DNA of 40,682 bases from Bimuria novae-zelandiae CBS 107.79. Lineage: Eukaryota > Ascomycota > Dothideomycetes > Pleosporales > Didymosphaeriaceae. Shown here one piece after another: positions 1-8,989 of the stretch. The stretch covers positions 1 to 40,682 of the forward strand of contig ML976825.1 of the NCBI GenBank assembly GCA_010015655.1, in the 5' to 3' direction. How positions within the stretch are numbered: position 1 is the first letter of the stretch; the number at the start of each line of letters is the position of its first letter. The position numbers were made by a program, and so were the translations under genes. A model generated the notes under the pieces. That model had not been told where the DNA came from and made no database searches. It was given only the letters and a program-made list of their open reading frames with translations.

Positions 1-663
1 CAAAACAAGGCTACAAGGCTTAGATGGGCAGAAGATCACCTTGGCTGGGGAAAGGGGAGGTGGTGTACAGTCCTCTGGAGTGATGAGACCTGGGTGACTG
101 GGGGCAGGCATAGGAAAGCCTGGGTGACTCGCCTTCCTGGAGAGTCTCTTGAGGATACCTGCCTAGTTGATAAGGTTCGCAAGAAGAGAGGTTGGATGTT
201 TTGGGCTTGCTTTGCGGGGAGGGAGAAAGGTCCATGTATTTTCTGGGAGAAAGAGTGGGGTACCATTAACAAGGAGGCATACTGTCAGAGGGTAGTACCT
301 CTAGTTGATGGATGGCTGAGGATGAGGCCAGGCCTAGTCTTTATGCATGATGGGGCACCTGCTCATTCTGCTAGAGAGACTGTTGCAGAGTTGTATGAGC
401 GTGGGGTTTTCCCTATTATGTGGCCTGCATACTCGCCAGATTTGAACCCAATTGAGGCGATCTGGAATGAGATGAAACAGTGGATAGAGGTCCATCACCC
501 AGATCTGCCTGCTGGCAAGCAGCGTACATATGATCAACTTCGGGTGATAGTGCAGGAGGCTTGGGAGTCTATTTCACCTGAATACCTTGATTCCCTAGTA
601 GATAGTATGAGGGACAGGTGCCAGGCTGTAATTGACGCCAAAGGTGGGCACACAAAGTACTAG
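1..663 (+). CDS. Tc1/mariner DD34E transposase, C-terminal part, open at window edge
   Basis: This is the catalytic part of a Tc1/mariner-type DDE transposase, the nuclear enzyme that cuts and pastes its own element. The frame is open from the first base, so the N-terminal DNA-binding region lies outside the window; an internal ATG at 94 is not the true start. The first acidic residue is in the WSDET motif near base 80-95. The second is in the FMHDGAPAHSA motif. The third is in WPAYSPDLNPIE, exactly 34 residues after the second, which gives the DD34E spacing typical of Tc1 and fungal impala-like elements. The frame closes at a TAG with no internal stop, and the DNA keeps normal CA and TG dinucleotides, unlike the retroelements further right. 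Whether it is active cannot be judged without the 5' half and the inverted repeats. Confidence 0.9.
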   Translation, partial: QNKATRLRWAEDHLGWGKGRWCTVLWSDETWVTGGRHRKAWVTRLPGESLEDTCLVDKVRKKRGWMFWACFAGREKGPCIFWEKEWGTINKEAYCQRVVPLVDGWLRMRPGLVFMHDGAPAHSARETVAELYERGVFPIMWPAYSPDLNPIEAIWNEMKQWIEVHHPDLPAGKQRTYDQLRVIVQEAWESISPEYLDSLVDSMRDRCQAVIDAKGGHTKY

Positions 664-674
664 AACAATGAGAA

Positions 675-963
675 TGTTGATAAAATACCTTCCATCTGAA
701 GTAGTACTAGCGTAAAATACGCAATTTCCGGCGTCTCCACCAAGCGGCACTAACACTACTTATGCCATGTACCACAGTAGAGTACATGAACACTGCATTG
801 TGGACGTTATCACCCATGTATCACCGATGTTTCAGGTCTGTGATTGAAAAGGAGAGTGAACAGAACCAACGAAAAACACAATAAATACAATGACAATCAA
901 CTCAAAACTCATCATCGCAATCATCAATTTCTGCTAAGCGTATTTCACCTTTTTATCTGACAA
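675..963 (+). repeat. Putative 5' LTR of the copia remnant
   Basis: The stretch starts with TGTTGATAAA and ends with TTTTTATCTGACA, so it has the TG...CA ends of an LTR. It lies directly before a copia gag frame whose ATG is only 17 bases downstream. The sequence right after the proposed end (ATTAAGACTCTTACTC) resembles the sequence just inside the 5' LTR of the copia element at 4490-16568 (ATTAAGAGTCTCACTGCC), probably the primer-binding region. The 5' boundary is an inference, because no second LTR is in the window. Confidence 0.4.
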
Positions 964-979
964 TTAAGACTCTTACTCA

Positions 980-1843
980 ATGGCGCAACCAACAAACCGC
1001 GATTCCGACATTATCCTCACAGATTATATGAGCTGGAAGCCTTGGTACGAGCAGCTAGAGGTCAGATGCCTATCACTTAGGGTTTGGCACCTCGTCGACC
1101 CTACGAGCGATGCTGTGCCGAAGTCAGAGCCGACCCCTCCGACCGAGCCAAACGTCGAAATGTATGAGAAACGGGCGGCGATCGGAGACCGGCCTCCAGA
1201 GAATCCATCTGATCTGACTAATGGTGGACAAACCACATTCAAAAGTGATGTTGATTACTATAAGACGCGACTTGATTCGTACAAAGTTGCAGCAACAAAC
1301 TACAAAGAAGAGGAAGTCCTCCTCAAAAAACCGCCCAGCTGGTCAATCGACCATATCCAAGCAGTCTCAGAATCGGGATAAAGCGGTAGCTGGAGGCACA
1401 AAATGCCCTGCTTGTGGACTACGCCATCTTCTTGCCAACTGCCTCTATATTGATGATGAAAATGCCCCAGACTGATTCAAGCCGAAAGATTCAATATCAG
1501 AACTAGTAAAGCTACGTCTACAATACGATCTTGATGTACAGTAACAAGTAAGAGCATTAAGACAACGAACACAAACACCAAATTTCAAGAACTCTCATAC
1601 TCCAACCCCTGAGATACCTGCTGACTGGCTTGAAGGCCGGAAGGTTGCAATATTCAATGCCACATACATTGCGGCATCGTTTCAAGCCGAGCCTCTGGAC
1701 TATCCATTAAGAAACTTCTTCATTCTCGACTCGGGCTCAACGATCCACATCACGAACGATCGAAGCCGACTTCAAGCCTGCGTTAGCGAGGCAGAGCACA
1801 ATAGGCGCACATGCAAACAAGATGCAGCAGAGCCAGCTGATTA
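980..1843 (+). pseudogene. Ty1/copia gag-protease remnant with internal deletion
   Basis: This is a broken start of a copia polyprotein. Frame 2 gives a gag N-terminus from the ATG at 980 to about 1310. Frame 3 then gives a gag zinc knuckle (KCPACGLRHLLANC, around 1400-1445), a TGA at 1473-1475, one later TAA, and the protease active-site motif LDSGSTIHITND with its aspartate codon at 1728-1730. The capsid middle between the two frames is missing, so an internal deletion with a frame change is likely near 1310-1340. Nothing of integrase or reverse transcriptase follows; similarity fades by about 1800. The zinc knuckle and the residues after it resemble the gag of the copia element at 4490-16568, so both belong to one family. 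Unlike that copy, this one shows little RIP. Confidence 0.85.
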
Positions 1844-2164
1844 ATACTAGCTATTGTGCAGTATTATATCTTTCTGTCGTGTTAAGTCATTTGTGTGCAG
1901 AGGTAGGGTGCTGTATTAGGTGGTCTACTCGATTACCCGGTCCACTCGATTGCCGGTCACGTTCCTAGTAGATTATCCAAGCAATATTTAGGTTCTTGTG
2001 CCTACATGCATGCTTCGTTAGTTGCGCAGCTCTCTTGGGACTCATGTTACAATCCTGACCGCTTATAGTAGTAAAGTACAACTTGATTACATACAATAAT
2101 TTCACGATTCCACTTGTGTACGTGATATCCTTTTATAGATGTGAACCTGAAAAGTGTAATTGCT
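1844..2164. other. Intergenic, 3' side of the tyrosinase gene
   Basis: No coding pattern is seen here. The stretch separates the copia remnant from the tyrosinase stop codon and should contain the tyrosinase 3' UTR and polyadenylation region. A loose internal repetition, GATTACCCGGTCCACTCGATTGCCGG, lies around 1930-1960. Confidence 0.4.
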
Positions 2165-3535
2165 CTAGGCGTATATGTAGCAAAATGGCCCAGCAACTGT
2201 GCTTACCGCATCTGCGATAGTTATATTCGGCAAACCAATAAATTCAAGATCCAATATATCTTCAAGAGTAGCGTTGCGGCTGGGCGGTATGTTGTTGAGT
2301 GTCAACGTATCACTAACGACAAACTGTCTGTTATCAAGGTCCATATTTTGCCAGGTCGTCCAGATACGATCCATCATTCCATGGTGTAGGTAGAATGCTG
2401 GATCAGCTGGTGAGTTGTAAACGTCTATGGCTGCGCCACCGATGCCGAACTTCTAAATTTTAGATGAATGCCTTGACGTTATAGATACAACTTACGTGGC
2501 CTGATCCATGGAATCCAATACGTGTACTGGTGCTTGATTGGATTCTGTTCTGAAACTCTCCGATGCTCTTCGCATCATTGATTAAAGATACAACTACATC
2601 ATCAGTACCGTCACCTATCGCCTGAAGATTGATATCTCGCGTTAAGCAACGGGGGTTAGCTCCCAGACCATCGGCTTGAGGATTTGATGCTGTAGTTGGC
2701 CACGTCTCTTGTATCGGCCCTAGGTTAACCGTCCAACTAGGAAAGTCAGTATAAAAGCCATCATACTTAAAGGCTTAAAACTTTGCATACTTTTGAAATG
2801 GCCCTGAGGTAACACAGCCGCCACCAGTACCAGGGTGGATAACGTAAACACAATTTTCAGAGGTTGGAAGACAGGAAGCATTCCTTCCGCCGATGTAAAC
2901 GCCATTACCTGACAGACTTGTGTCGCTGCCATCGAAAAGCGGGGAATTCAGTGGATCGTGAGTCCACCATGGCCAGTTCACGTAGGGCAAATGGTTCTGA
3001 TATCCACACTCATTGCGCAGTGTTTGCTCGAGAGCCCAGATAAAGTATCTGTGCCAAGCGAGAAAGAGACCCTGTTGACGAATTAGAAGTACTTCATTAC
3101 ATGCTAAGTTGGAATTGAATGTTCATACGGAAAAATGAATACGTGGAGTTTGTCTTATGTGTGCAACCACGAAATCATCATATCGGGTCTTCGCTCCGGC
3201 AGCAATAGCTGCAGGGGTCCTCGCTGGCTTCGTGGCGAGACATTTCACAGAATCAATGAAATGCAGCTTCTCAGGCCTCGAGAATGTTGACCTATGTCAC
3301 AGTAAGCATTGTTGATCAATCCAGTTCTTCTGTTCCTTATGCTATTGAATACGCACCATTCTCGTCTAATTGACATGTTTGCTTGGGTACAGCTCTGGGG
3401 ATTAGGATAGCCATGCTCAGCAATATAAAGTCCTAGCTTAAATACACCTTGAGCAGCCAATGCATCATTTTCCATGAACAAGGCTCCAATACTGCCTGCC
3501 AGCAATACTGGCAGTGCGATCTTTGAAAAATGCAT
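2165..3535 (-). CDS. Secreted tyrosinase-type copper oxidase, intact, five exons
   Basis: Tyrosinases use a two-copper centre to oxidise phenols to quinones. The model on the minus strand is exons 3535-3357, 3291-3129, 3071-2791, 2736-2496 and 2452-2165, 383 residues. All four introns (65, 57, 54 and 43 nt) are GT-AG, and each join preserves the frame; the TAA seen in the unspliced frame near 2778 lies inside intron 3. A signal peptide is predicted for residues 1-25 (MHFSKIALPVLLAG...). CuA ligands are His104, His112 and His121 (in LAWHRYF). CuB ligands are His284 and His288 (GFHGSGH) and His312 (FYLHHGMMDR). The SPLFDGSD and HPGTGGGC motifs are typical of short secreted ascomycete tyrosinases. 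No C-terminal shielding domain is present. The closest functional type (melanin, o-aminophenol oxidase or other) cannot be told. The acceptor of intron 4 is the least certain join. Confidence 0.93.
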
Positions 3536-3787
3536 CGTAAAAAATCCAAAAATGGACACTGAGATATTACCAAGTAGAAAGAGCAATCAAGAAATTTCCC
3601 TGTGAAATCGAAATACCATCGTCGGTGTTCAAGTGTAGACATATTTATGTGCCTACGGAACCGTCGGAATTGAGAGTCATTTGTTTTCGAGCAATCCCAA
3701 TCTTCATATCGGGCCGCAATATCCAGCAAGGAACATTGCAGAAACGATATAGACTTTTTATTCCGCTGGCTTCCGCTACGCTGGTTG
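3536..3787 (-). promoter_or_regulatory. Remaining proximal upstream region of the tyrosinase gene
   Basis: This is the only original upstream DNA still attached to the tyrosinase gene, because a LINE insertion starts at 3801. An AATAAAAAG stretch (3754-3763 on the minus strand), about 220 bases before the ATG, could serve as a TATA-like element, but this is weak. Longer open frames on both strands here have no recognisable protein features. Confidence 0.45.
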
Positions 3788-3800
3788 TCATGAATGGCAA
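3788..3800. repeat. Left target-site duplication of the LINE
   Basis: The 13-mer TCATGAATGGCAA is repeated exactly at 31021-31033, directly after the LINE tail. It marks the original insertion point upstream of the tyrosinase gene. Confidence 0.88.
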
Positions 3801-4489
3801 CACCTTCACCAACTTCTGAATTATGAGAACCTGTTAAAATCTGTATATTTTTTATTAGATTCAATCTTAAAATTACCTAAAACCTATCTCTAAGCTATCC
3901 TCTGCCCCTGTAGTGCCTGCAGCTAGTAAATAATAGCATGGAGACGCCTGCGAGACTCCCCCTAAAAGCCTTTATAGCAACCTGCCCCGCTAACCTAAAG
4001 TTAGCAAGACACCTTAACATAAGCTACCCCTTAAAGAGATAGCTATAGTAGCATGTAGTAGTAGTACTACGTTTTAACCTAGGTAAAGGAGTGCAGACTA
4101 GAAACGCGCTAGCTACTACTATAGTAACTAAAGCCCTAACAACCTACATTACGACCGCTAAACAAGCTACCGCCACCTAGGAGGCTATAATCTATACCCT
4201 AGCACAGGCTATAAACAGCTACCTTAATACTTATAAGCTCCCTAAAGAGTAAGCAGTCGCTAACGCCCTCTACTAGCGCGTTATATAGGCTTTAAAAAAC
4301 TCTACCTTAGCGCCAAGCCTCTTGCGCATAGACTATACTAAGAATATTAATACTAATACTAGCACTAGTGCTAGCGACAGTAGCTATAATTATAGCAAGG
4401 CTATAAGGCTAAAAATATAGGTAAACGTAGCTACTAGCGCGAACCCCTTAAGCATAGGGTATACTACCTCTAGTAGTAACTAGAGTAGT
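3801..4489 (+). pseudogene. LINE segment 1: 5' UTR and start of ORF1
   Basis: The first ~100 bases keep normal CA/TG use and are probably 5' UTR. From about 3900 the sequence becomes rich in TA, and a plus-strand frame interrupted only by TAG and TAA can be followed (for example around 4125-4350). This is the N-terminal part of the gag-like ORF1, which binds element RNA in this family. The segment ends exactly where the first copia element inserted, with the 5-bp duplication gtagt (4485-4489). Confidence 0.7.
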
Positions 4490-4665
4490 TGTTAGATGTC
4501 ACGTCTTAATGGATGTCCTGATAATTCGGGGGGTTGAATTAATGTATTAGGTTGTTCTGCCTGTCTACGGGGTTCCCTCGGCAGGTTCTGTGTGTTCTCG
4601 GTTAATCCCTGGCCTTTTTCGGGCTACCCCTGATCCTCCGAACTTGATATGCTTTTTATCTAATA
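4490..4665 (-). repeat. Left (3') LTR of the outer copia
   Basis: This 176-bp LTR matches 16393-16568. The ends were TG...CA before mutation: the inner end reads TAATA here against TGACA in the partner. The visible differences between the two LTRs are transitions, mostly of the RIP type. Confidence 0.95.
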
Positions 4666-5454
4666 CACCCCCTCAGCTTAGAGCCGTTCGAGCTATGGCC
4701 AAGGTTATTAGACGAGGGTGAGGTTATTAAGCTGGTCTTGAATCTCCTCTAAAGGTGCTTTATTAGCTACCTTTTAATCCTTTACCTCTACTAGTCCTAG
4801 TTGCTTTAGGAAGTTCTACCACTAATTTACTAAGAGTGCTTTAGTTAAGCCGTCTATAATTATCTTTGTAGATTTAGTGTATTCCACCTTTATCCTTCCC
4901 CTGGTTACTTCCTGTCGGAGCTAGTAGTTATATATATTGACGTGTCGAAGCTTCGTATGCAGCTTCGAGATCTCCTACGTTACTAGCCAAATAGTTTGCT
5001 AGTTGTTATATTAGATTATAATAGTAGGGCTAGGTAGCTTAACTTTTAGTTTCTCTATTAATCTTAATATAAAGATAGCTTCCTTTGCGACTTGCGCCAG
5101 AGCAAGGAGCTTAGCTTCTATAGTTAACGTAGTAATAGTGTCTTGTTTACTTACACGCTATATAATAAGGCTATTAAATAGCTTAATAGCGTAGCCTTGC
5201 GAGCTCTTATAGTCTAGAGTGTTGTCCGTAAATAAGGCATCACTTGCTACCTGTAAAGATTCGCCTCCTCTAAGTTAAAGTATCTTCCACTTTATTTCGT
5301 TAAGGTACAGCAGGGCTCGGTTAGCCGCATAATAATGTTCTAGACTAGGATTTAACAAGAATCTCGCTAGCCTTAAGGTTACGAATATAATATCTAGTCG
5401 GGTACTAACAGCTGCATATAGGAGTGATCCAATCTTACGTTGGTATTTATTAAT
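4666..5454 (-). pseudogene. Outer copia RNase H segment
   Basis: Read on the minus strand, this is the C-terminal RNase H part of the outer copia polyprotein. It includes a SLLYAAVSTRPDI stretch at the reverse transcriptase/RNase H junction and the DGLTKALL motif that closes copia polyproteins, near 4840-4880. Stops are TAG or TAA from RIP. It continues at 11580 across the inner copia insertion; the shared 5-mer ctctg (5455-5459 and 11575-11579) marks the break. Confidence 0.85.
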
Positions 5455-5459
5455 CTCTG

Positions 5460-5663
5460 TGTTGGGAGGACTTGTTGCACTAGTGCTGAAAGGAAATACT
5501 TAATAACGAGTTATATTGGGTTGATTGATGCTTCTTATCTCTCGTTCTATCTACTGAGGATTGAAGTACATCGCGGGGTATGGAAGCTAGTCCCATATAG
5601 GGCTCGCTCCACACATATAGTGTTTTACAACACGACAGAGGCCTTAAGGTTGTTAATCTAACA
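5460..5663 (-). repeat. Left (3') LTR of the inner copia
   Basis: It is 204 bp, with TGTTGGGAGG...TCTAACA ends, and matches 11371-11574. It is less mutated than the right copy, whose start reads TATTAAGAGG. Confidence 0.95.
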
Positions 5664-5699
5664 CTAGAAGTCTTTTCTTTCTCGATATTAATTATCCAC

Positions 5700-8530
5700 A
5701 TAAAGGATTAAATATCTGAACTTGAATGCGCTAGGCAGAGATTGTAGGTCTCTACACCCAGCCCTTAATTTAGACTATTACCTTATTGCTATTAACAAAT
5801 CGTTCTAGGGCGCGGTTTAGTGATACTTTTATAAAAGCGTCCGCAGGGTTGTCTTCGCCGTTAATCTATTAGATCTCTATAATCTCGCGGCGTTCGTATA
5901 ACTAGCGTAGTGCTATAATGTTAATTATAAGGCGCTTTTCCTTAGTTGTCCTAAGCTTTATAAGGCACTCGTATAGGGAGTACGAGTCTGTATAAATAAC
6001 TAAGGGAACTGCGGGCAGACTAAGGCGCTCTATAATTATTTATAAAGTAGTAGTAATAGTAATGCCTATGTCGAACCCGTTAACTATGCCGTAGATCTTA
6101 GAGGCTAGTACGCTCCGTGTAACCTGCTTACACTTTATTAAGCTATAGTGTATTATGTTACCGCGGATTGTAAAGGTATTATCAGCATCTGTGGACTTAT
6201 TAATAAGCATAAGTATAAAGCCTAGCTACAAGCTAAGGTCCTTATTATTAGCAAAGGAGCTATCCACGAATACTATTAGCTTAGCGTTAATAAGGTTAAT
6301 AGGTACGTAGCGTAGTCCACGGTTAAGATTCTCTATTTGCTATTTAAGGCGCTTGTTAAGCGCCTTAATGTCCTTATTAGAAGGTTACTACGCTTAAGCT
6401 ACTATAGATAAGTTAAAAGACGCTTCTAGTTAACATGTTAATGCGATGTACGCCCCGCAGGCGCGCTGTTTAGTGTACTATTACGCGCGATTAAGAGTAT
6501 TAATGTCTATAAGCTTAATCTTTCCTCCTTATCCCTTCTACTTAAGGTTCAAGGTTGCTTTGTAGTTGTCTATGTTGCTAGTATCTATTATAAGTATATA
6601 GCTATTAAAGTCTAGTTGCGCGTTTAGTGTTAGCATAGTCTTTAGCTTTAATCTAAACTATGCCTTCTTAAGCATTTTCTCTTCATGCGCTAAGAATGTA
6701 GCTATTCTAAGCATAAGGGTATTATTAGTCTATATACTAACTATGCTAAAGTTATCTGCGTTACTATTTGTTACTAACAAGCATGGGTCGTATATTAACG
6801 TAAATATGTCTAGTTCCTTATAGTAATATCTGTGGTATATTGTCTACTAATAGACTCCTGCTTCCGCGATTCCATATAGCGGCTTAATCACATAGAGTAG
6901 CGTGCCCTCTGGATATCTAGGTGCTAGCTTAGTAGGGAGGTGTGCTAGTATTATTCTCTTAAGATTTATTTACGCCTGTAGATATGCCTGCGTTATGTTG
7001 CGGAGCTTAAGATTTATCCTATGTTGTACGAGTATAGGTGCTAGGGCTATAATTACACGCTGACTATAGCGTTAAATAGTTAGAGATTACGTTAAGATAG
7101 CCTCCTTATTATAGTCTTAGTATCCTTAGATAATAAGACGGGATTTTTTATAGGGCTTAGTTGTCTTTCCTTTAACTTCTCGTACTAGACGCGACTTAAA
7201 TATGCAGATTCTACCATGCACTTCTTAATTATATTATTTAAACTTAAATACTCTACGGCCTACTAGGTTACTAATCTCTTAATTATTAAATGCCTTAAAG
7301 GGTACGCTAAGTGTTGTAATAACTCTATTATTACGTAGCTTTATAGCGAGCTTAAGGTCGGCCTCTTTCTTCTTAATAATGTAAACGTTTGCCTTCCTCT
7401 TATTCCTTAATTCTAGTGGGCGGCCTCTTTTGCGTGGTTACTTTACTAGTAGCACTATTATATCTATAGGTAACGCGTGCTGCTACTGCGGCGCATTAAG
7501 GTTACTCTAGAGGTAGTCTAGTCTGTAGTATGGCTTGATAACTGTTAACTAAAATGTTGTCGGGCCATTAACCATGTCGACAGTGACGTTATGGCCGTCT
7601 ATAGCAGCGATTTTGTACGGGCTATTCTATCTATCCTTTTCTCTCTATACTAAAACCTCGCTTTGTAGCGGGAGCGCAAGCATGTCTGCGGTATTAGGTC
7701 CGTTACGGGTGTTTAACGCATCTATAATCTAGCGTTTAGTAGTAAGCTTGCGTAGTTTTTTTATTGCTTTTTAAATAGTCTTGCTGCGCTTAACTATTAA
7801 CAGTAATAGTGGTGACTCTATAGTTATATGTGGGTATGCGCTAAAGACAAGTAAAGTTAAGACTAGACTATTAGGGCCTGCTGTGTTATTAATAGCTTTT
7901 ATAACTATCTAAAGAATTGCTTTATTAGACATAGTGCTAGTAAGCTCAGCGTAGAGTATATCCCATGCGCGGTATAGGGGCGCGTGATATCTCTCTATCT
8001 TGCCAACGGACTAATGTGCCTCTATAGGTACTTATTTGCATGTAACTCCTATAATCTTTACTTTTGCGCGAAATTCTGCACTTGCGAAGTTCGTGCCTGC
8101 GTTATATGTAAGAATATCTAGTGGTCCTTAGTAAGTATTAATCTATAACATCTATAGTGCCTGCTATGTCTCCTTAGCTAAAATAGCGTTAAGAAACTTT
8201 ACGCCTTAAAACAAAGTTACTAAATTTACTATATGTAATGTAGGCTTGCTTCTTAAGTACATTACATCTACAAGGATCTTATAGTTAAAGTAATAGTTAT
8301 TTTTAAAGGTGAACTTAAAGCGGCGCGGCGCAGAGCTATTAAGTTAATAATAATAGTAAAACTTCGTAATTTGCTTAAGAGTTCTTTCTTTAAAGTTATT
8401 ATAACTAGCATCTTTCAAGAGCCTAGCTAGTCTTATAATAGCTGGGTGTCTAAAACGGCGATAGAGCTATCTTAACTCTATTTCTATAAGAAATGTAGTT
8501 GCACGCTCTCTCTTGTTAAGATAGAACTAT
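5700..8530 (-). pseudogene. Inner copia integrase, reverse transcriptase and RNase H, RIP-degraded
   Basis: On the minus strand the integrase lies at about 8440-7500, with an AHQSVGKIERYHAPL-like motif around the catalytic glutamate. The reverse transcriptase (about 7270-6600) has RNITQAYLQAQ. In place of the usual YVDD box it has a QTNNTLML motif near 6727-6745, most simply read as a mutated QTDDTL. RNase H (about 6300-5790) starts with VFVDSSFANNKDL and ends with PADAFIK...ERFVNS. The domains are in one order but broken by many TAG and TAA codons, so no protein is made. The motif set marks a copia lineage distinct from the outer element. Confidence 0.88.
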
Positions 8531-8538
8531 AGATATTC

Positions 8539-8874
8539 CTATTTGCGGATTACGGGGATGCGTATATTGCCCTGGACGAGCTTATCTGTAGTGTTGTTAA
8601 AGTAGACCTTTAGCCTGTCCATGTCCGCAAGGCATAGCAAGAACGGTGTGGGCGCATCTAGCACCTCAAAGTCGATTTTTCCAATCTCTGTCGGAATCTG
8701 TGCGGTGCCGATAGACACCGTAACACTGCCTTTTCCGAATTTGATAGACGTTTTTCCTGCCGTAGATGTGTCTATCGTGACCGTTAGGTCTTTCTGTATA
8801 AGTGCGAGGTACTGTTCCTTACCGACTGTAGATACATTGGCGGCGCCTGTATTAGGGAGGATTCCTTGGTACAC
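8539..8874 (-). pseudogene. Inner copia protease segment, little affected by RIP
   Basis: An uninterrupted 111-codon minus-strand frame carries the aspartic protease of the inner copia. The active-site motif is ILPNTGAA, where the family usually has DTGA, so the catalytic Asp appears changed to Asn, a G-to-A change. Downstream are STVGKEQYLAL, TAGKTSIKFGKG, and FLLCLADMDRLKVYFNN. The DNA keeps many CA and TG dinucleotides, while the DNA on both sides is depleted of them. It is part of the polyprotein, not a separate gene. Confidence 0.87.
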
Positions 8875-8989
8875 AGATTGCGTGTATTGGTCCTTAATAA
8901 GGAATTGCGACGCCGGTGATGATGGTACGTCTCTGCTATATATATCTTTACTAGAGATATAGTGTATAAACGCTTAATCTGCAAGTTAT

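Noticed and set aside
2737..2790. Tyrosinase as a pseudogene because of an in-frame TAA near 2778
   Set aside because: The stop lies inside a 54-nt GT-AG intron; splicing restores the family sequence around the join (GPFQ-N-WTVNLGP).
3245..3864. Long minus-strand frames over the tyrosinase start as separate genes
   Set aside because: One frame is tyrosinase exon 1 with 5' flank and intron 1 read through; the other is a shifted shadow without domain features.
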